From positions 2,046,001-2,110,000 of the forward strand of contig CM074700.1 of NCBI GenBank assembly GCA_037367355.1: a stretch of 64,000 nucleotides of DNA, given 5' to 3'. This document shows positions 1 through 11,979 of the stretch, one piece after another. Source of the stretch: Neoscytalidium dimidiatum (Eukaryota > Ascomycota > Dothideomycetes > Botryosphaeriales > Botryosphaeriaceae). The translations under genes and the position numbers were made by a program. Under the pieces are notes generated by a model that was not told where the DNA came from, made no database searches, and saw only the letters and a list, made by a program, of their open reading frames with translations. How positions within the stretch are numbered: the stretch's first letter is position 1; each line of letters begins with the position of its first letter.

Positions 1-1662
1 GTCTCATACCTTCTACCACCACTGCAGGACCATTTGACAATGCGTCCATAGAGATCCAGCACTTTGATGTAGCGGCTGAGGATACCCTCGTCCGACCCCA
101 GCTCCCATCGGCCATCTTCGTCGTCATCCCTCCCTAGCCCTGTACCAGTCACTGGCGACCTATCGCTACTCACTGGAGTACCTCCATTTGGAGACCCTGA
201 CTTGGATCCCAGCATAACCGAGGTTTTCCGTTGATGCTGGATTTGGGCGCGGCCAGCAACATCGTGGGCTTCCTCTCCCAGCATGAGCGTCTTGACGTTC
301 TCACCAAACAAGAAGGCCCTTTCACTGCAGGGTAGCTGGATCCGTAGGTCCTGAATGTTGAGCATCTGCGGCCTGTACTTCCCGCTACTCAGGTATCTGT
401 CCATAATGAAACAACTCCAGAATGTCCGGCGTCGTGTCTCCTGCTCAATGAAAGCGTCTCCCTTACCGCTGAGTGCCGGTTCCCGCTGGTTGGGGTTTAC
501 TCCGAGGTGTCGTGCCTCCTCTACCATGGCAGTGGACCTTGCCAACGGCATGTCATCCAAGTCGGCCTCGAATTGAAGGCCAAGCAGCTGGGCGCCGCGG
601 ATTGCGATACCTATAGTCACCCATGCTTTCGAACCCTGACATGAACCCCACTCATGCAGTCCGAGCATCAACATGGCCTGGATCCGCTGCACGTCCGGAA
701 CGCCAGGATCGCCGCCGTACATGCCTGCAATGCGATTCCGGCATGCTGATGCGTAGTACTCGGCAGCAATTTGAGGACTCTGTTTCGAGCTTGAGGGCGA
801 ATGGTATGCGACCAATTGCGGATGGAACCGGGAGGTCAATGCAAGGAAGGCCAGGAGAAGAAGCGGGGAGAGAGCAGGTAGAGGACCGCCAGCTGAGTCG
901 CCAAATCCAGCGCCGGGAGACTGCAGTGAGGATTGCCTCAGGGGCTTTAAGAAGGTAGGAGGGTGTAGGAACGGGAAGTCCGTGGAGTAGTGTGTCTGAA
1001 ATATTTCGAACTGAGCTGGGATTAGCATTTTCGCATCGAACGGAAGGAAAAGGGGGTCTATACTAGCTCCGTCCACACTTTGGGCGTGAGGATCGCGGGA
1101 TCTAGGGCATCCACAAGGGCGTGAGGGCTGTCTCTGTTCGATACCGAGGTACCGGGTATGGACGTTGTGCTCTTCTTGGGCCGAGGCTGGCGTCGGGGAG
1201 TCTGTCACAACGAATAAGCACTTCGGGGCAATCACATCAACAGCATGACGGAAATGTAGCAAAAGCATATAAATTGCGAGGGAGCTGTTCTACTGAGAAA
1301 CAGGAACGTCCGCAACCCTGATGAGGTGGGGGCTCATCGGCACGACCACGAGACGACGCGTGACTTGCGAACACGGCATAAGGAAAACCAGACTCAACGT
1401 AACAAGAGGAACAGACAAGCGCTCTAACTACGAAAATGAAACGTACCTCACCAGCAGGGACTCTGTCCAGCACAGGATTCCCAGACTGACTACTGCTCTC
1501 GCGGCGGGCCACGGTAACGCCTCCAGCGGCGCCGGCCGCAGGGGAGGGATAGGTGCATTCTCGGCCGGTGGTCTCGCAGGCCCTGCAGGTGGTGCCTACA
1601 CCATTGTTCACGCACTTGACCTTGCTTCTTCGGCAGCGGGCGCAGGCGATGGAGGACCTCAT
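1..1662 (-). CDS. Zn2Cys6 transcription factor, partial (C-terminus off left edge)
   Basis: Nuclear regulator with an N-terminal zinc binuclear cluster and a fungal-specific middle homology domain. The six cysteines lie in CARCRRSKVKC followed by CRACETTGRECTYP. The likely exons are 1662-1447, 1201-1064 and 1010 to the left edge. Both introns keep phase 0: donor GTACGT at 1446 with acceptor ACAG ending at 1202, and donor GTATAG at 1063 with a GCTAAT branch and acceptor ending at 1011. Splicing gives the family-like stretch DPAILTPKVWTEL followed by FEIFQTHYSTDFPFLHP, which supports the model. The middle domain continues with WVTIGIAIRGAQLLGLQ and LRIQLPCSERAFLFG. The ATG at 1662 is the first before the zinc cluster. 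The same frame stays open upstream to about 1931, is rich in Pro, Ser and Ala, and is preceded by an acceptor-like TCTCGCAG, so a longer N-terminus from an upstream exon is likely. The target pathway is unknown. Confidence 0.88.
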
Positions 1663-1934
1663 GCGAGGCTGCTCCGAACGCCTCGCGCCCGCCTCAGGCA
1701 CGGGCCGCTGGTCCTGGGGCTGCACTGGAGGTAGCGGGCGCTGGTGAGCGGCGGAGGTCGGGAATACTGGCAAGGCCGGAGCAGCCTGACTCGGTGCCGG
1801 ATAAGCCGGAAGACGCGCAGTGGGCGGGCTGTCCGTAGGCCTGCTGGCCGGAGAATTGGCTGCTGGGCCCGGGGAGAGCAGCGACGAGATGGACGTTGAG
1901 TGATTAATTTTGGCGGCGGGAAGGGCGCAACCTG

Positions 1935-2032
1935 CGAGAGATCACGCGCAGCTGCTGGGCGGGATGGAGGGAGAGTGGACAGCAGGAAGCAGCAGTGTGG
2001 CAGCAGGCAGACGGGAGCGGCAGAGAGGGAGG

Positions 2033-2063
<31 letters not shown>

Positions 2064-5000
2064 CGAGAGGCCCGGGGCCAATGGGCTGACGTATCCGGAC
2101 CGGAGCTGTGGAGAGGCGGCCGCGCAGGGCAGTCGCGGGCGCGGACGGGTCAGGACAGGCGCGAGGGAGCAGGTTCGGGGGAGCGGCGGGTGCGGAATGC
2201 TGGGCTGAGTCCGGAGGTTTTGAGCTCTGGTCCTGCGGCGGTCGGCCGGTGGGAGTCGCGCGCTCAACAGGGTCTCCAGGTGCTGGCGGGCGTTAAGGGT
2301 CCTGGACGAGAGTTCATCGGCGCAGCTGTAGGCTTTTGTAATATCCACGCGCCGGGTGCCGAAGGCGCCGGGTCATGGTGCAGATCGTAAGAAGCCGCCC
2401 TTCCGCGGTTCCCGTGTCGAGCCCTACGCCCGCATTGCTCCGCTCGGCTTCGCGGGCTTCGCTTCTGCCAGCCGCCGACAGTGCGAGAGGGGCGCCGTCG
2501 CCATCACCGTCACCGTCACCGTCTCCATCGGAGGCAGCATCAGCTCGCCCTGAGTCTGAGCTGATCCACCAGCCCATGGCGCTTCCCGATAGGGCTCCGC
2601 CGCGCCCCAGCAGCACCGCCCACCACCAGCACCACCAGCACCAACGCCAGCACCCGTTCACTCAGCACGCTGCTGCTGCTGCTCATCCATTCTCTCGGCC
2701 GACCACGCGCTGGCGAGTGAGAGCGCTGGCACCAGAGCGCCCATGGGCAACCCACCCCCATGATGGCTAGCGCGGCGTCGCACCCGGGAGCAGACCCGCC
2801 AATTCCAAATGCCTCGCAGCACGGCCCGAAATGGACAGCTCTCCTCCATGTTTTCGGGTCGCTGCTGCGTCTGCCGGCGAGAGCGCCACCATCCCGTGAT
2901 CCACCTTACGGTTTCGTCGAGCCTCCGCGAGATACGAGCCACCGGACGAGACCTGCGCATTCCCCGGGCTCCACTGGCCTTGCGGCTGAAGCCTGCTGCT
3001 GCCCGCCTGCTTATGTATCTCGTCCGCTCGGCCCCCTGTCCAGTGGGCATTCCCGAAGCAGCCGTCTTGGAGGCTTGGCTGACGCTGCGCGTTCGGCTAT
3101 CTGACGGCTCCCACAGCCAGTGCCAGTGAGCGCCGCATCACCAATGTTTCCTGCCCGGGTGCAACGCCTGAGTCCACGCCTGAGTCGCACCAGGGCTGGT
3201 CGGCCTCGGGGCCCCATCCTGGAGATCGGGACATGCATCCCTACAACAGCGGCCCGCCTGCTGCTCCACCCCATGTCGGTTTCGGTCCCTCGCTTGCTGC
3301 TGCCGCCGCTGCTGCTGCGCTGCGCTGCCCTGCTCCCGTCCGCCAGCCAAACTAGTTACAATAGCCGGAGCTGGCGGCCTGGCCACGGCCGCACGTAGCG
3401 AGCGAGCCTGCCACCTGCACCTGCGCGTGCGCATGCGCAACAACCTCGGGACGTGGACGCCTGTGGAGGGACGCTGAAGCCACGCCCACTAGCGCGTGCC
3501 CGGAACGGATATCGTTAGGCAGCCGGCCGACCTCGATTGGTGTGAGATGGGCCGGCCGCAGACGTCGTGCTGGCTGTCCTGCTTCTGCCGCTGCCACACT
3601 ACTACTGCCAGCAAGCCCATACCGGCATGAGGTAACTAGGCTCAGGCAGCGGGAGAGCAACCTTGCAGCGTGTCCCTGACTACACTAGTCAGTGTTACTG
3701 AGTGCTGCTGCCGCGGTCGCGTGCATATATTTTTGGCATCCGGCTCAGGCCGCGCATCAGGCCAGGACGCGAGCGGCAGGAATGCATAACTCGTCGAGCA
3801 CGCCCCGACGCTGGCCAGCCCGCCACGCGGGCGGCCTTCTTTTTTCCTTCTTGCCATGTTTTGCGTGCAGTTCTCCGCAGTGATTCTGTTTCGTCCATCC
3901 TGTCGGGCACCACGGCCGGTCTGAGCGCTGCATTGGCGAGGTCGCGCGAGGCGTATCGGAGTTAGCAAAGCGGAACACTGCCGTGATCGCAATCGGCACG
4001 TTTTGCGGGACGGCTGTCGCCGGTGAGTATTTCTACAACCGCCCTCATGCTTAGCCGCGGGACACGTTTGCCCTCCAGCGCTGCCTGCCCAAGTGATGCC
4101 GGACGTCCTGTCGCCGCGTGCTGTGGACGCAGGAGGCCGATCTTCATCAGCGGTGGACTGCGCATCCCCTCGTCGAGCCTCACCTCGTCGCCAGCACGCT
4201 CGCAGGACACGGCCGGCGGCGAGCTCAAAGGCCGGCGCAGCAGGCGACGAGGCAGCACGTAGCCTCGCAGACACGGCAGACGGGGCGGGTACGCCGCGTT
4301 CCCTGCAATGGCGCGTGTCTCAGGAGTGCAACACAGTCTCATAGTGTAATCCCTATAGGTCTGCCCGGTAGGTAAACACGCCCCGCGGAGGACGGCTGCC
4401 GCTCAGGTGCGCACCTCCGACCAAGGACCAGGCGTTGTTTGTTGCCACTCGGCTGCTGTCCGTGGGCGGCGAGGCAGGCTGCTGCGGGCCGCTGGCGAGC
4501 CAGCGCTGGGCGCTGAGAGCTGGACGCTGGGCTGCGGGCTGTCATCGAGCGGACGGCCTCTGCACGCGCGCCGCCTTCACAGCCGATCAGGAGGGCTGCA
4601 CGCGTAACGGTGCCCAACAGGCCATGTCCGCGGCGCTCTGCGATGGCGGCGGGTGCAGCCTGCTGGACGGCGAGCATGACGGGCGGCAGGGAGCTGGGCG
4701 CGCGGGCTGCAGCAAATAGGGGCAGCGGCGGCTCTGGCGGCCAGGGCCGGGTAGAGCAGGCGGTGCTTGGGCGTGGTGTTTTTGTTGTTGCTGGCTGCTG
4801 GCTGTCCCCATGCCAAGCCGACAGAACGTCGCCCCCCACTGGCTCTGGCAGCGCCCCTCAGCGATTTCAACTTCGCGATCCACCGCTCCCATCCCTCCCA
4901 CGCACCCATCCGCCGCCAGGCCTGCATCCACGCTCAGAGGGCCCCGCTCTGCGCCTCTGCGACACTTCCGCTCCCACTCCTCGCATCGCGCGCTCGGGCG

Positions 5001-5343
5001 GCCGGGCGCCAATCAGGCATTAAAGTCGAGCAAAGCTCCCGCGTGGCTCAGCTCGCCCGGGCTGCTTTGGGGTTGACGAACTGACATCACCCCAACACCG
5101 CGCCCACCGCTCCAGCCAGACCCTGACGAGCCCAGAGCGCCCTGTGCGAGCCTTGACGCCACCGCAAAAAAAGCGTCCGCCGCACCCATCCCGACTCCCG
5201 ACACCGCGTCGCCCGCTCTCCAGTGCTCCGCATGCTCCTCACCGCGTCATCATACCACTGCTGAACAGTACGCGCCGCCAGCACAGCGCCGCCTGAGAGC
5301 CTCGCCCGTTAACCCCTACCCCGACAGGGACACCACCGCCACC
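1935..5343. other. Gene-poor region between the transcription factor and pkcA
   Basis: No gene is supported here. Several open frames occur on both strands, but they are rich in Ala, Arg, Pro and Ser, lack recognisable motifs and overlap each other, as expected of GC-rich non-coding DNA. The stretch probably holds the divergent promoters and 5' untranslated exons of the regulator (-) and pkcA (+). It contains a purine microsatellite near 2033-2068 and a short CACCGT-type tandem run around 2504-2525. Confidence 0.5.
2033..2068. repeat. GA-rich microsatellite
   Basis: A slightly imperfect (GA)n run on the plus strand, just upstream of the transcription factor's coding exons. Confidence 0.9.
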
Positions 5344-8300
5344 ATGAACGAGGACGACGCCATCAAGTCGGTCTACGGCAAGATCGAGCGCGAGAAGGCG
5401 CTGATCAACGCCGCCAATGCCATGCGCCAGTCGACAAACAACCCCGCCGTGCTGTCCCGTCTCGATGGCCAGATCCGCGAGGGCCGCAGAAACATCGAAT
5501 ACCTCGAGGGCCGCGCGCGGGAGCTGCAGATGCGAAGGGTTGGAACCGACATGGAGAACCTGTCCCTCGGCTCCGGCAGCAACGGCCCGCCTTCGCCGGA
5601 GCAGAGGAGAAACAACCCGCTGCCCCCTCCGCCCAAAGACACCCCTGGCGAGTATGCCGACGGCGGCAACTACGGCCAGCCGCCGCCAGGCGGCTACAGC
5701 CAGCTCAGCGGCGGCCAGGTCTTGATGCCTCCCAAGGCCCCGTATGCCGCTCCAGGACCGGGTCAGGCTCGCCAGCGACCCAACTACACCAAGCTTGGTA
5801 AGTTTTCCAAAGCTCTCGCAGCATGCGGAGGGTGCGGTGCTAATTAAATTATGCTCAGATCTGATCAAGTACGACACCCCACATCTTGGACCGCGGATTC
5901 AATTGATGCTGTCGCAGCTCGAGTTCAAGCTTAGCGTGGAAAAGCAGTACAAAGATGGCATTGAAAAGATGGTGCGTCTTTACCAGATGGAGGGCGACAG
6001 GAAGAGCAAGGCGGACGCCGAAGCCCGCAGAATCGAGAGCAACCAGAAAATCCAGCTGCTCAAGCAAGCGCTCAAGCGATACGAGGATCTGCACGTCGAT
6101 ATCGAGGATGGGGATGGCCCCGATGGTAAGTTATCTTGACGATGTACGGTTGAACCGGACTAAGACCGTCTCCACAGATGACAGTCTAAACGTTCCGAGC
6201 GCCAGAAAACCACTGACCGGTCATTTGACTCTGCGGATCCACCAGGTGGCTGATGTTGACCACGCCGCTACCGGCCGCTTCAGTCGAGGGCCGGAGACTT
6301 TTATTATCATGAAGGTTGAAGACGTCTTCAAGGGACGGACGAAGGCTACGAGAAACGACAAATGGACGGACGAAATTCACGAATTCGACATTGACAAGGC
6401 CAACGAGATTGAGCTTACGGTGTACGATCGTACCGGAGACCATCCTCTTCCCATCGGCATGCTCTGGATTCGCATTTCCGACATTGCGGAGGAGATGAGG
6501 CGAAAGAGGATCGAGACTGAACTTAACAGCTCGAGCGCTATGTGGGTTTCAGCCGATAAGATGGGTGCGGGAGGTGCCGGTCAGCCTGAGATGCAGTTCC
6601 AGCCTCCGCCTGGACAAGCGCCAGCTGCTAGCGGCCCTGGCGGGACCGGCGCCGGATCTGGCCAAGACATGGGGGGCGCCGGCCCACAACCACAGACTGG
6701 CCCGATATATATCGAATCCTGGTTTGCTCTTGAACCCGTCGGTCGCATTCAACTTACTATGAGCTTCGGTGAGTCTCGGTGGGAAAGCGAATCACGCATC
6801 AGACTAACAGCGTCACAGCCAAGCAAATCAAAGATCGCCGGCCGTTCGACATTGGTCTCAACCGCAAGGGTGCCATCCGTCAGCGCAAAGACGAAATCAT
6901 CGAGCAGTACGGCCACAAGTTCGTCCAGCAGCAATTCTACAACATCATGCGGTGCGCTCTTTGCGGCGACTTTCTCAAATATGCCGCGGGCATGCAGTGC
7001 TCAGACTGCAAGTACACCTGCCACAAGAAGTGCTATCAAAAGGTTGTCACCAAGTGTATCACCCAGTCCAATGCGGAGACGGATCCGGACGAAGCCAAGC
7101 TCAATCACCGCATTCCTCACCGCTTCGAGCCCTTTGCCAACATGGGCGCCAACTGGTGCTGTCACTGCGGTTATGTTCTACCTTTCGGCAAGAAGCAGTG
7201 CAGGAAGTGCTCAGGTAAGGTGCTCCTCCTCAGTGACGAAGAGTCCCTAGCTAATATTCATCTCAGAGTGCGGTTCGACGTGTCACGCCCAGTGCGTGCA
7301 CTTTGTCCCCGATTTCTGCGGCATGTCCATGGAAGTCGCCAATAAGATCCTATACGAGATCAAGAACACGAAGAAACGTCAGACCTCGTCGATATCGTCA
7401 ATGAGCTCGAGGACGCTCCGGCCCAGCACTGGAACTGGCCAGAGGCCGTCGCCTCAATCCACGGGTTCTTATGGCTCCGGCCAGGATTCGGTCCAGTCCG
7501 AGAGGCTCTCTTACGGAAAGGATTCAGCGTACCAGGCAGGAGCCCAGAATGCCGCCAGGACTTCATACGGTACAGGGCCTCCATCGCCAACTCAGCAACG
7601 ACCGCAGACCGCACCACGTGCTCAATCTTCCACAGATGCTGCAAATGCGGCTGCTATTGCCCTGGGCCAGACTCCTCCGGGCCCTGGACACTACCAAAGA
7701 TCCTCCACCGACTATCAGCCGTCGTCTCCTTCCCGGTCATCGGGCGGCTATCCGCAACAGTCTTCTTCCCCGCAGTCCACGTCTCCTCAGCAATCGTCGT
7801 ACAACCCGGCCGACTATGCGGTTGTCAGCGGCTACCCTGTCGGGCCTTACAACCAGCCGCCACAGCAACCTGCACCAAGCCAGCAACCGCCGAGGCAGCA
7901 GAGCTACCAACAACCAGCAGCGCCCCCGCCAACACAACCGCTGCCGCCGCAGCCGCAGGCCCAGGCCCCTCCGGCGCAACCGCACAACCCTATCGCGGTG
8001 CAACCTCCGAACCAGAAGAAGGAGCTCCCTCCCCACAACTACCAAGGCACCGGCAGACGCATTGGCCTGGATCACTTCAACTTCCTTGCGGTCCTGGGTA
8101 AGGGTAACTTCGGAAAGGTCATGCTTGCGGAGACGAAGAGCACGAAGCAGCTGTATGCCATCAAGGTCCTGAAGAAGGAATTCATCATCGAGAACGACGA
8201 AGTTGAGAGCACAAGGTCTGAGAAGCGTGTCTTCCTGATCGCCAACAAGGAGCGGCACCCGTTCTTGCTCAATTTGCACGCTTGTTTCCAAACGGAGACT

Positions 8301-9172
8301 CGCGTGTACTTCGTCATGGAATACGTCAGTGGTGGTGATCTGATGCTTCACATTCAGCGCGGCCAGTTTGGAACCAAGCGGGCTCAGTTTTATGCTGCTG
8401 AAGTCTGCTTGGCGCTCAAGTACTTCCACGAGAACGGCGTCATCTACCGTGACTTGAAGCTCGACAACATCCTTCTCACCCTGGATGGTCACATCAAGAT
8501 TGCCGATTATGGTCTCTGCAAGGAGGACATGTGGTACGGTTCTACGACCAGCACTTTCTGCGGTACCCCTGAATTCATGGCCCCCGAGGTAAGTCTTGGT
8601 CCGAAATCATATCCGGTTTTGGGTATCTAACACAGTGTAGATTCTTTTGGACAAGAAGTACGGTCGGGCGGTCGACTGGTGGGCGTTCGGCGTTCTCATC
8701 TACCAGATGCTCCTCCAGCAATCGCCCTTCCGTGGTGAGGATGAGGACGAAATCTACGATGCCATCCTGGCGGACGAGCCGCTCTACCCGATCCACATGC
8801 CGCGCGACTCAGTCTCGATCCTGCAGAAACTGCTCACCAGGGAGCCGGAGCTTCGTCTCGGTAGCGGGCCGACGGACGCACAGGAGATCATGAGCCACGC
8901 ATTCTTCAGGAACATCAATTGGGAGGATGTGTACCACAAGCGCATCCCTGCTCCGTTCATCCCGACGATTTCGAACGCAACGGACACGAGCAACTTTGAC
9001 CAAGAATTCACGAGCGTCACGCCAGTGCTTACGCCGGTTCAGTCTGGTAAGTGGTTGGAAACGAGTGCGGATAGCGAGACGGTGATTGCTAACGAGACGT
9101 GCTTTTCCAGTCCTTTCGCAGGCGATGCAAGAAGAGTTCCGGGGATTCTCGTACTCTGCCGACTTTGTTTGA
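5344..9172 (+). CDS. pkcA: Protein kinase C (PKC1/PkcA type)
   Basis: Ser/Thr kinase of the AGC group that acts below Rho1 and above the MAP-kinase cascade of cell-wall integrity. Seven exons: 5344-5797, 5859-6125, 6178-6768, 6819-7214, 7267-8588, 8641-9046 and 9111-9172. They join in frame to 1165 residues, typical for fungal PKC1. The order is HR1 coiled coils (about 1-70 and 150-235), a C2-like domain (about 250-400), two C1 zinc fingers (about 470-520 and 538-588, with all Cys and His visible), a Gln/Pro-rich linker, and the kinase. The kinase has GKGNFG near residue 845, [15 protein letters not shown] near 963 and APE near 1010. The C-tail carries the turn motif TPVLTP and the hydrophobic motif FRGFSYS. 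The start at 5344 sits in a good context (CCACC before ATG). The paired C1 fingers follow the fungal pattern, whose members generally do not depend on phorbol ester. Confidence 0.97.
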
Positions 9173-9885
9173 GCGTATTCAAGGATTGCACACTATTCGA
9201 TAGGAGAAAGGTGTCACACCTCCCCCAAACCATTGGTAATACATTTGCAGCGGGCTGTACGCAGCCCCCAAGAAGGTTGGCCTTCGTTCTTCTTTGCTGG
9301 ATCTCTTCATCTTCTCTTCTGCCTTGAAATTCGCATAGGGTGTCTGGAGCCAGATTTTTTTTTTTTATTTTTTCGAGAAACAACCCCCTTCCGGTTCGAA
9401 AGCTTTCATTCTGCTGCAGTTTTGGGGGAGAAGGGCGAAGGAGCGAGTAGCGGAGCCGAGCTTTGGGGGCTGTGGACGCTGTAGTGAGCGGGAAAGGAAA
9501 GGATTGTGGTTAATAAGCAAGCGAATGTGCGGGATGGATCTAGGGCATGCGCGTGGGTCTTTCTTCCTGGTCAAGGAAAGGGGCGCGCGGGCTCTTTGTG
9601 CAGGGAGGCTGAGGGAGGGGGCGGCGGAGCGAAAGGATAACAAGTATGGATAGACTTCTGAGATGTTACGGCGGCATAGCGTTTTCTGTTTACGTGCAGT
9701 GGTGTGATGAGACCAAAGCGTTGGAACTACTAGGATTAGGCAAAGTTTTTGTTTTGCTGGATGACGATCCTTCCGTCATGATGCTTTTTTCGGGGTTGGA
9801 AGCGAACCTGGCGCCTGGGGAAGAGAAAGGCGTTTGTTGGGAGGCGGGGATCGCGGGAAGCTGCTGCAGGGCAAAAGCTGGGCAG

Positions 9886-9912
9886 GCTTGCTTGCTTGCT
9901 TGCTTGCTTGCC
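9886..9912. repeat. (CTTG)n microsatellite
   Basis: About six uninterrupted CTTG units in the pkcA downstream region. Confidence 0.9.
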
Positions 9913-10160
9913 GTTTGGTGCGACCGGACGACGTGTTGTCTCGCGGCAAGGTGTGTGGGAGTGGGAGGGAGGGGGAAAAAAGGGCTTGGGGATGCGAGAG
10001 TGGGAGAAAACCCCCGCACCTCTCTCTCCTCTCTTCTTTCTCCATCACGCCTGCGTCTGCTTTTCCCCGAGTCTTGTCCTTGGGTGACCCGCTTTTTTCC
10101 CCCCCAGTTTCTCGCAGCAATCCCCCCCGGTTTCCACACCCCAGCCCGGCAAGGCCGTTC

Positions 10161-10192
10161 GGTCGGTTGGTCGGTCGGTCGGTCGGTCGGTC
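10161..10192. repeat. (GGTC)n microsatellite
   Basis: About eight GGTC units with one GGTT variant, in non-coding DNA. Confidence 0.9.
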
Positions 10193-11210
10193 ATACGAGG
10201 ACGAGCGGAGCCTCGCCCGCCACAGAGCTCGATTGGCGGATAAATAGCACAACCGGGCTCCTCGACGTCATTGTGCACGGCAACGAGGGATCCAAATCAC
10301 GTCCCCGCGAACGGCTCTGCTCTGATCAGTCTGACGGGCCGGAGCTGGCCAAGCACCCCCCCCCCCCCCGGTCGTCCGTCTCATCCTGCGCCGCAGAGGA
10401 GGAGGAGGGGGAGAAGGAAAGTGTCATCCGTGAGTAATGGATTCCCGCAGGAGGTGGTGAGGGATGCGGGCGGTAAGAGAGCGAGCCTGCAGGTTCTCAT
10501 TTTGGGGGACCGGGATCGGAGAAGCTGGCGACGGGGTAAAAATGGGCGTAGGCTCGCGATTGCAGCAGCTAGCGGTGCGGCGGCGTGAGCGGTGCAATAG
10601 ATGGAGATGGGATGGGCACAACCTCGTGACACGGCAGTTTTCGCGTGCATATATCCCATCGGGCGGAGGCTGCGAGGCGGTTTCCTTCCCCCGTGGGCAG
10701 GGATGGGCGGCGGGCGGCGCTAAGGCACGACTCGTTCGTGTCAATGTCCATGTCGCCTGCCTGCCTGCCACTCGAAGCGCCCCGGCGGCGGCTTTTTGCT
10801 TGGTGCCGCTGCGCTGCCGCTCACCCCGCACGCCCGCGCCCGCCTTTTCCTCATTCCCCACCGCCGCCACCGGCACGGCTGCTGCGCACGCTCCCCCCCA
10901 TAATCCGCAATCCACAACCCGCAACCCACAATCCACCGCAGCCCGCGGGAAGCCTTCGCGCTTTCGCTCTCGCCTCCGCCCCGCAGCGCCTCCCCCGGTC
11001 CCGTGCTTGTCCCATGTACGTAGTACCCGTCGCCAATGCTGCCAGTGATGACGGCCCCATGAACCATGAACCATGCCTGCGAAAGGAGCATTGAGGCTTG
11101 ACCCGACGCCCTGCGCCGTGACGACCCTCCACCGGCGCCCACCGCGCGGCGCCATTGTCGATTAAACAGCGCCTCGTCCCAGTCTTCCAGTGCGCGCCTC
11201 GAACTCGAAC

Positions 11211-11240
11211 CCAGCCAGCCAGCCAGCCAGCCAGCCAGCC
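11211..11240. repeat. (CAGC)n microsatellite
   Basis: Seven to eight CAGC units, about 740 bp upstream of the hexose transporter start codon. Confidence 0.9.
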
Positions 11241-11979
11241 CTCTACGTATCGTTCCTGTCCACAGGGCACTGGCCAAGCAAGAGCCGCTTCTAGCTAAGA
11301 AACACACAATGCGACGGCAGGCGAGACGGGCGATCGCTCTGCCAGAGCGATGTCACCTCGCTCCCCGTGCTCTGCGCTGCTGATGCTGCTGCTGCTGCTA
11401 CGGCCAAGGCAGGCAACGAGAGCCTTGCCCCAACCGTAGAGCTTCCCCGTTTGGTTGCTGCAGGGTAGCGAGGCCGAGGCTATACGCTTTCGGGTGGGAC
11501 TCCGGTGGGAGAAGACCCGGGGGGTTGGCGGCATGTCAGAGCAAAGCACAGCACCCCGTTTTGCATCGTTCTGTGGATTGGGCCTGGTGTTTGGGTTTTT
11601 TGATGGGGTTTGCTCTTGACCGCTCACTTGAGGTTAATTCCACCCTGCTTTTCTTTGATCATCCCGGTTGATTGCCGCGCCTGGACCTGGTAGCCCGCCG
11701 TCGCCGTGGCTCGACCTGGGGTATATATGCACGCGCTGATCTCCACCGCGTGCAATCTGCTTGCTTACCCGGTCCCTTTAGCTGTCGTTCGCCAAACCCT
11801 GCGCGTGTGGGTGGGAGCTTTCTTCTTGTTCTGCTCCCTTATCGTGCCTGGACGCGTCCCTGGTCTGCACCTTCGACCCTGCCTCCTCTTCTCGTCGACT
11901 GCCGGAGAGCTGCTTGCCCCCCAACCGTCGCCGCTCCATCCTGTGACCGAGAGGTGGACTCGGTCCCCGTTCGCCCATC

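Larger units (their letters stand above)
9173..11979. other. Repeat-rich intergenic region
   Basis: 2.8 kb between pkcA and the hexose transporter. It contains tetranucleotide microsatellites (9886-9912, 10161-10192, 11211-11240), a run of 14 C at 10356-10369, and short tandem CCACAA/CCGCAA motifs around 10903-10937. Open frames here are compositional and overlap on both strands. The last few hundred bases should hold the transporter promoter; TATATA-like sequence occurs near 11722. Confidence 0.6.

Noticed and set aside
2375..2770. 131-codon plus-strand frame with Ser-Pro and His runs
   Set aside because: Pure low complexity, no splice partners, and it overlaps other frames of equal quality on the opposite strand.
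9646..10437. 263-codon plus-strand frame between pkcA and the transporter
   Set aside because: Passes through tetranucleotide repeats, shows no family features and has equally long overlapping antisense frames.
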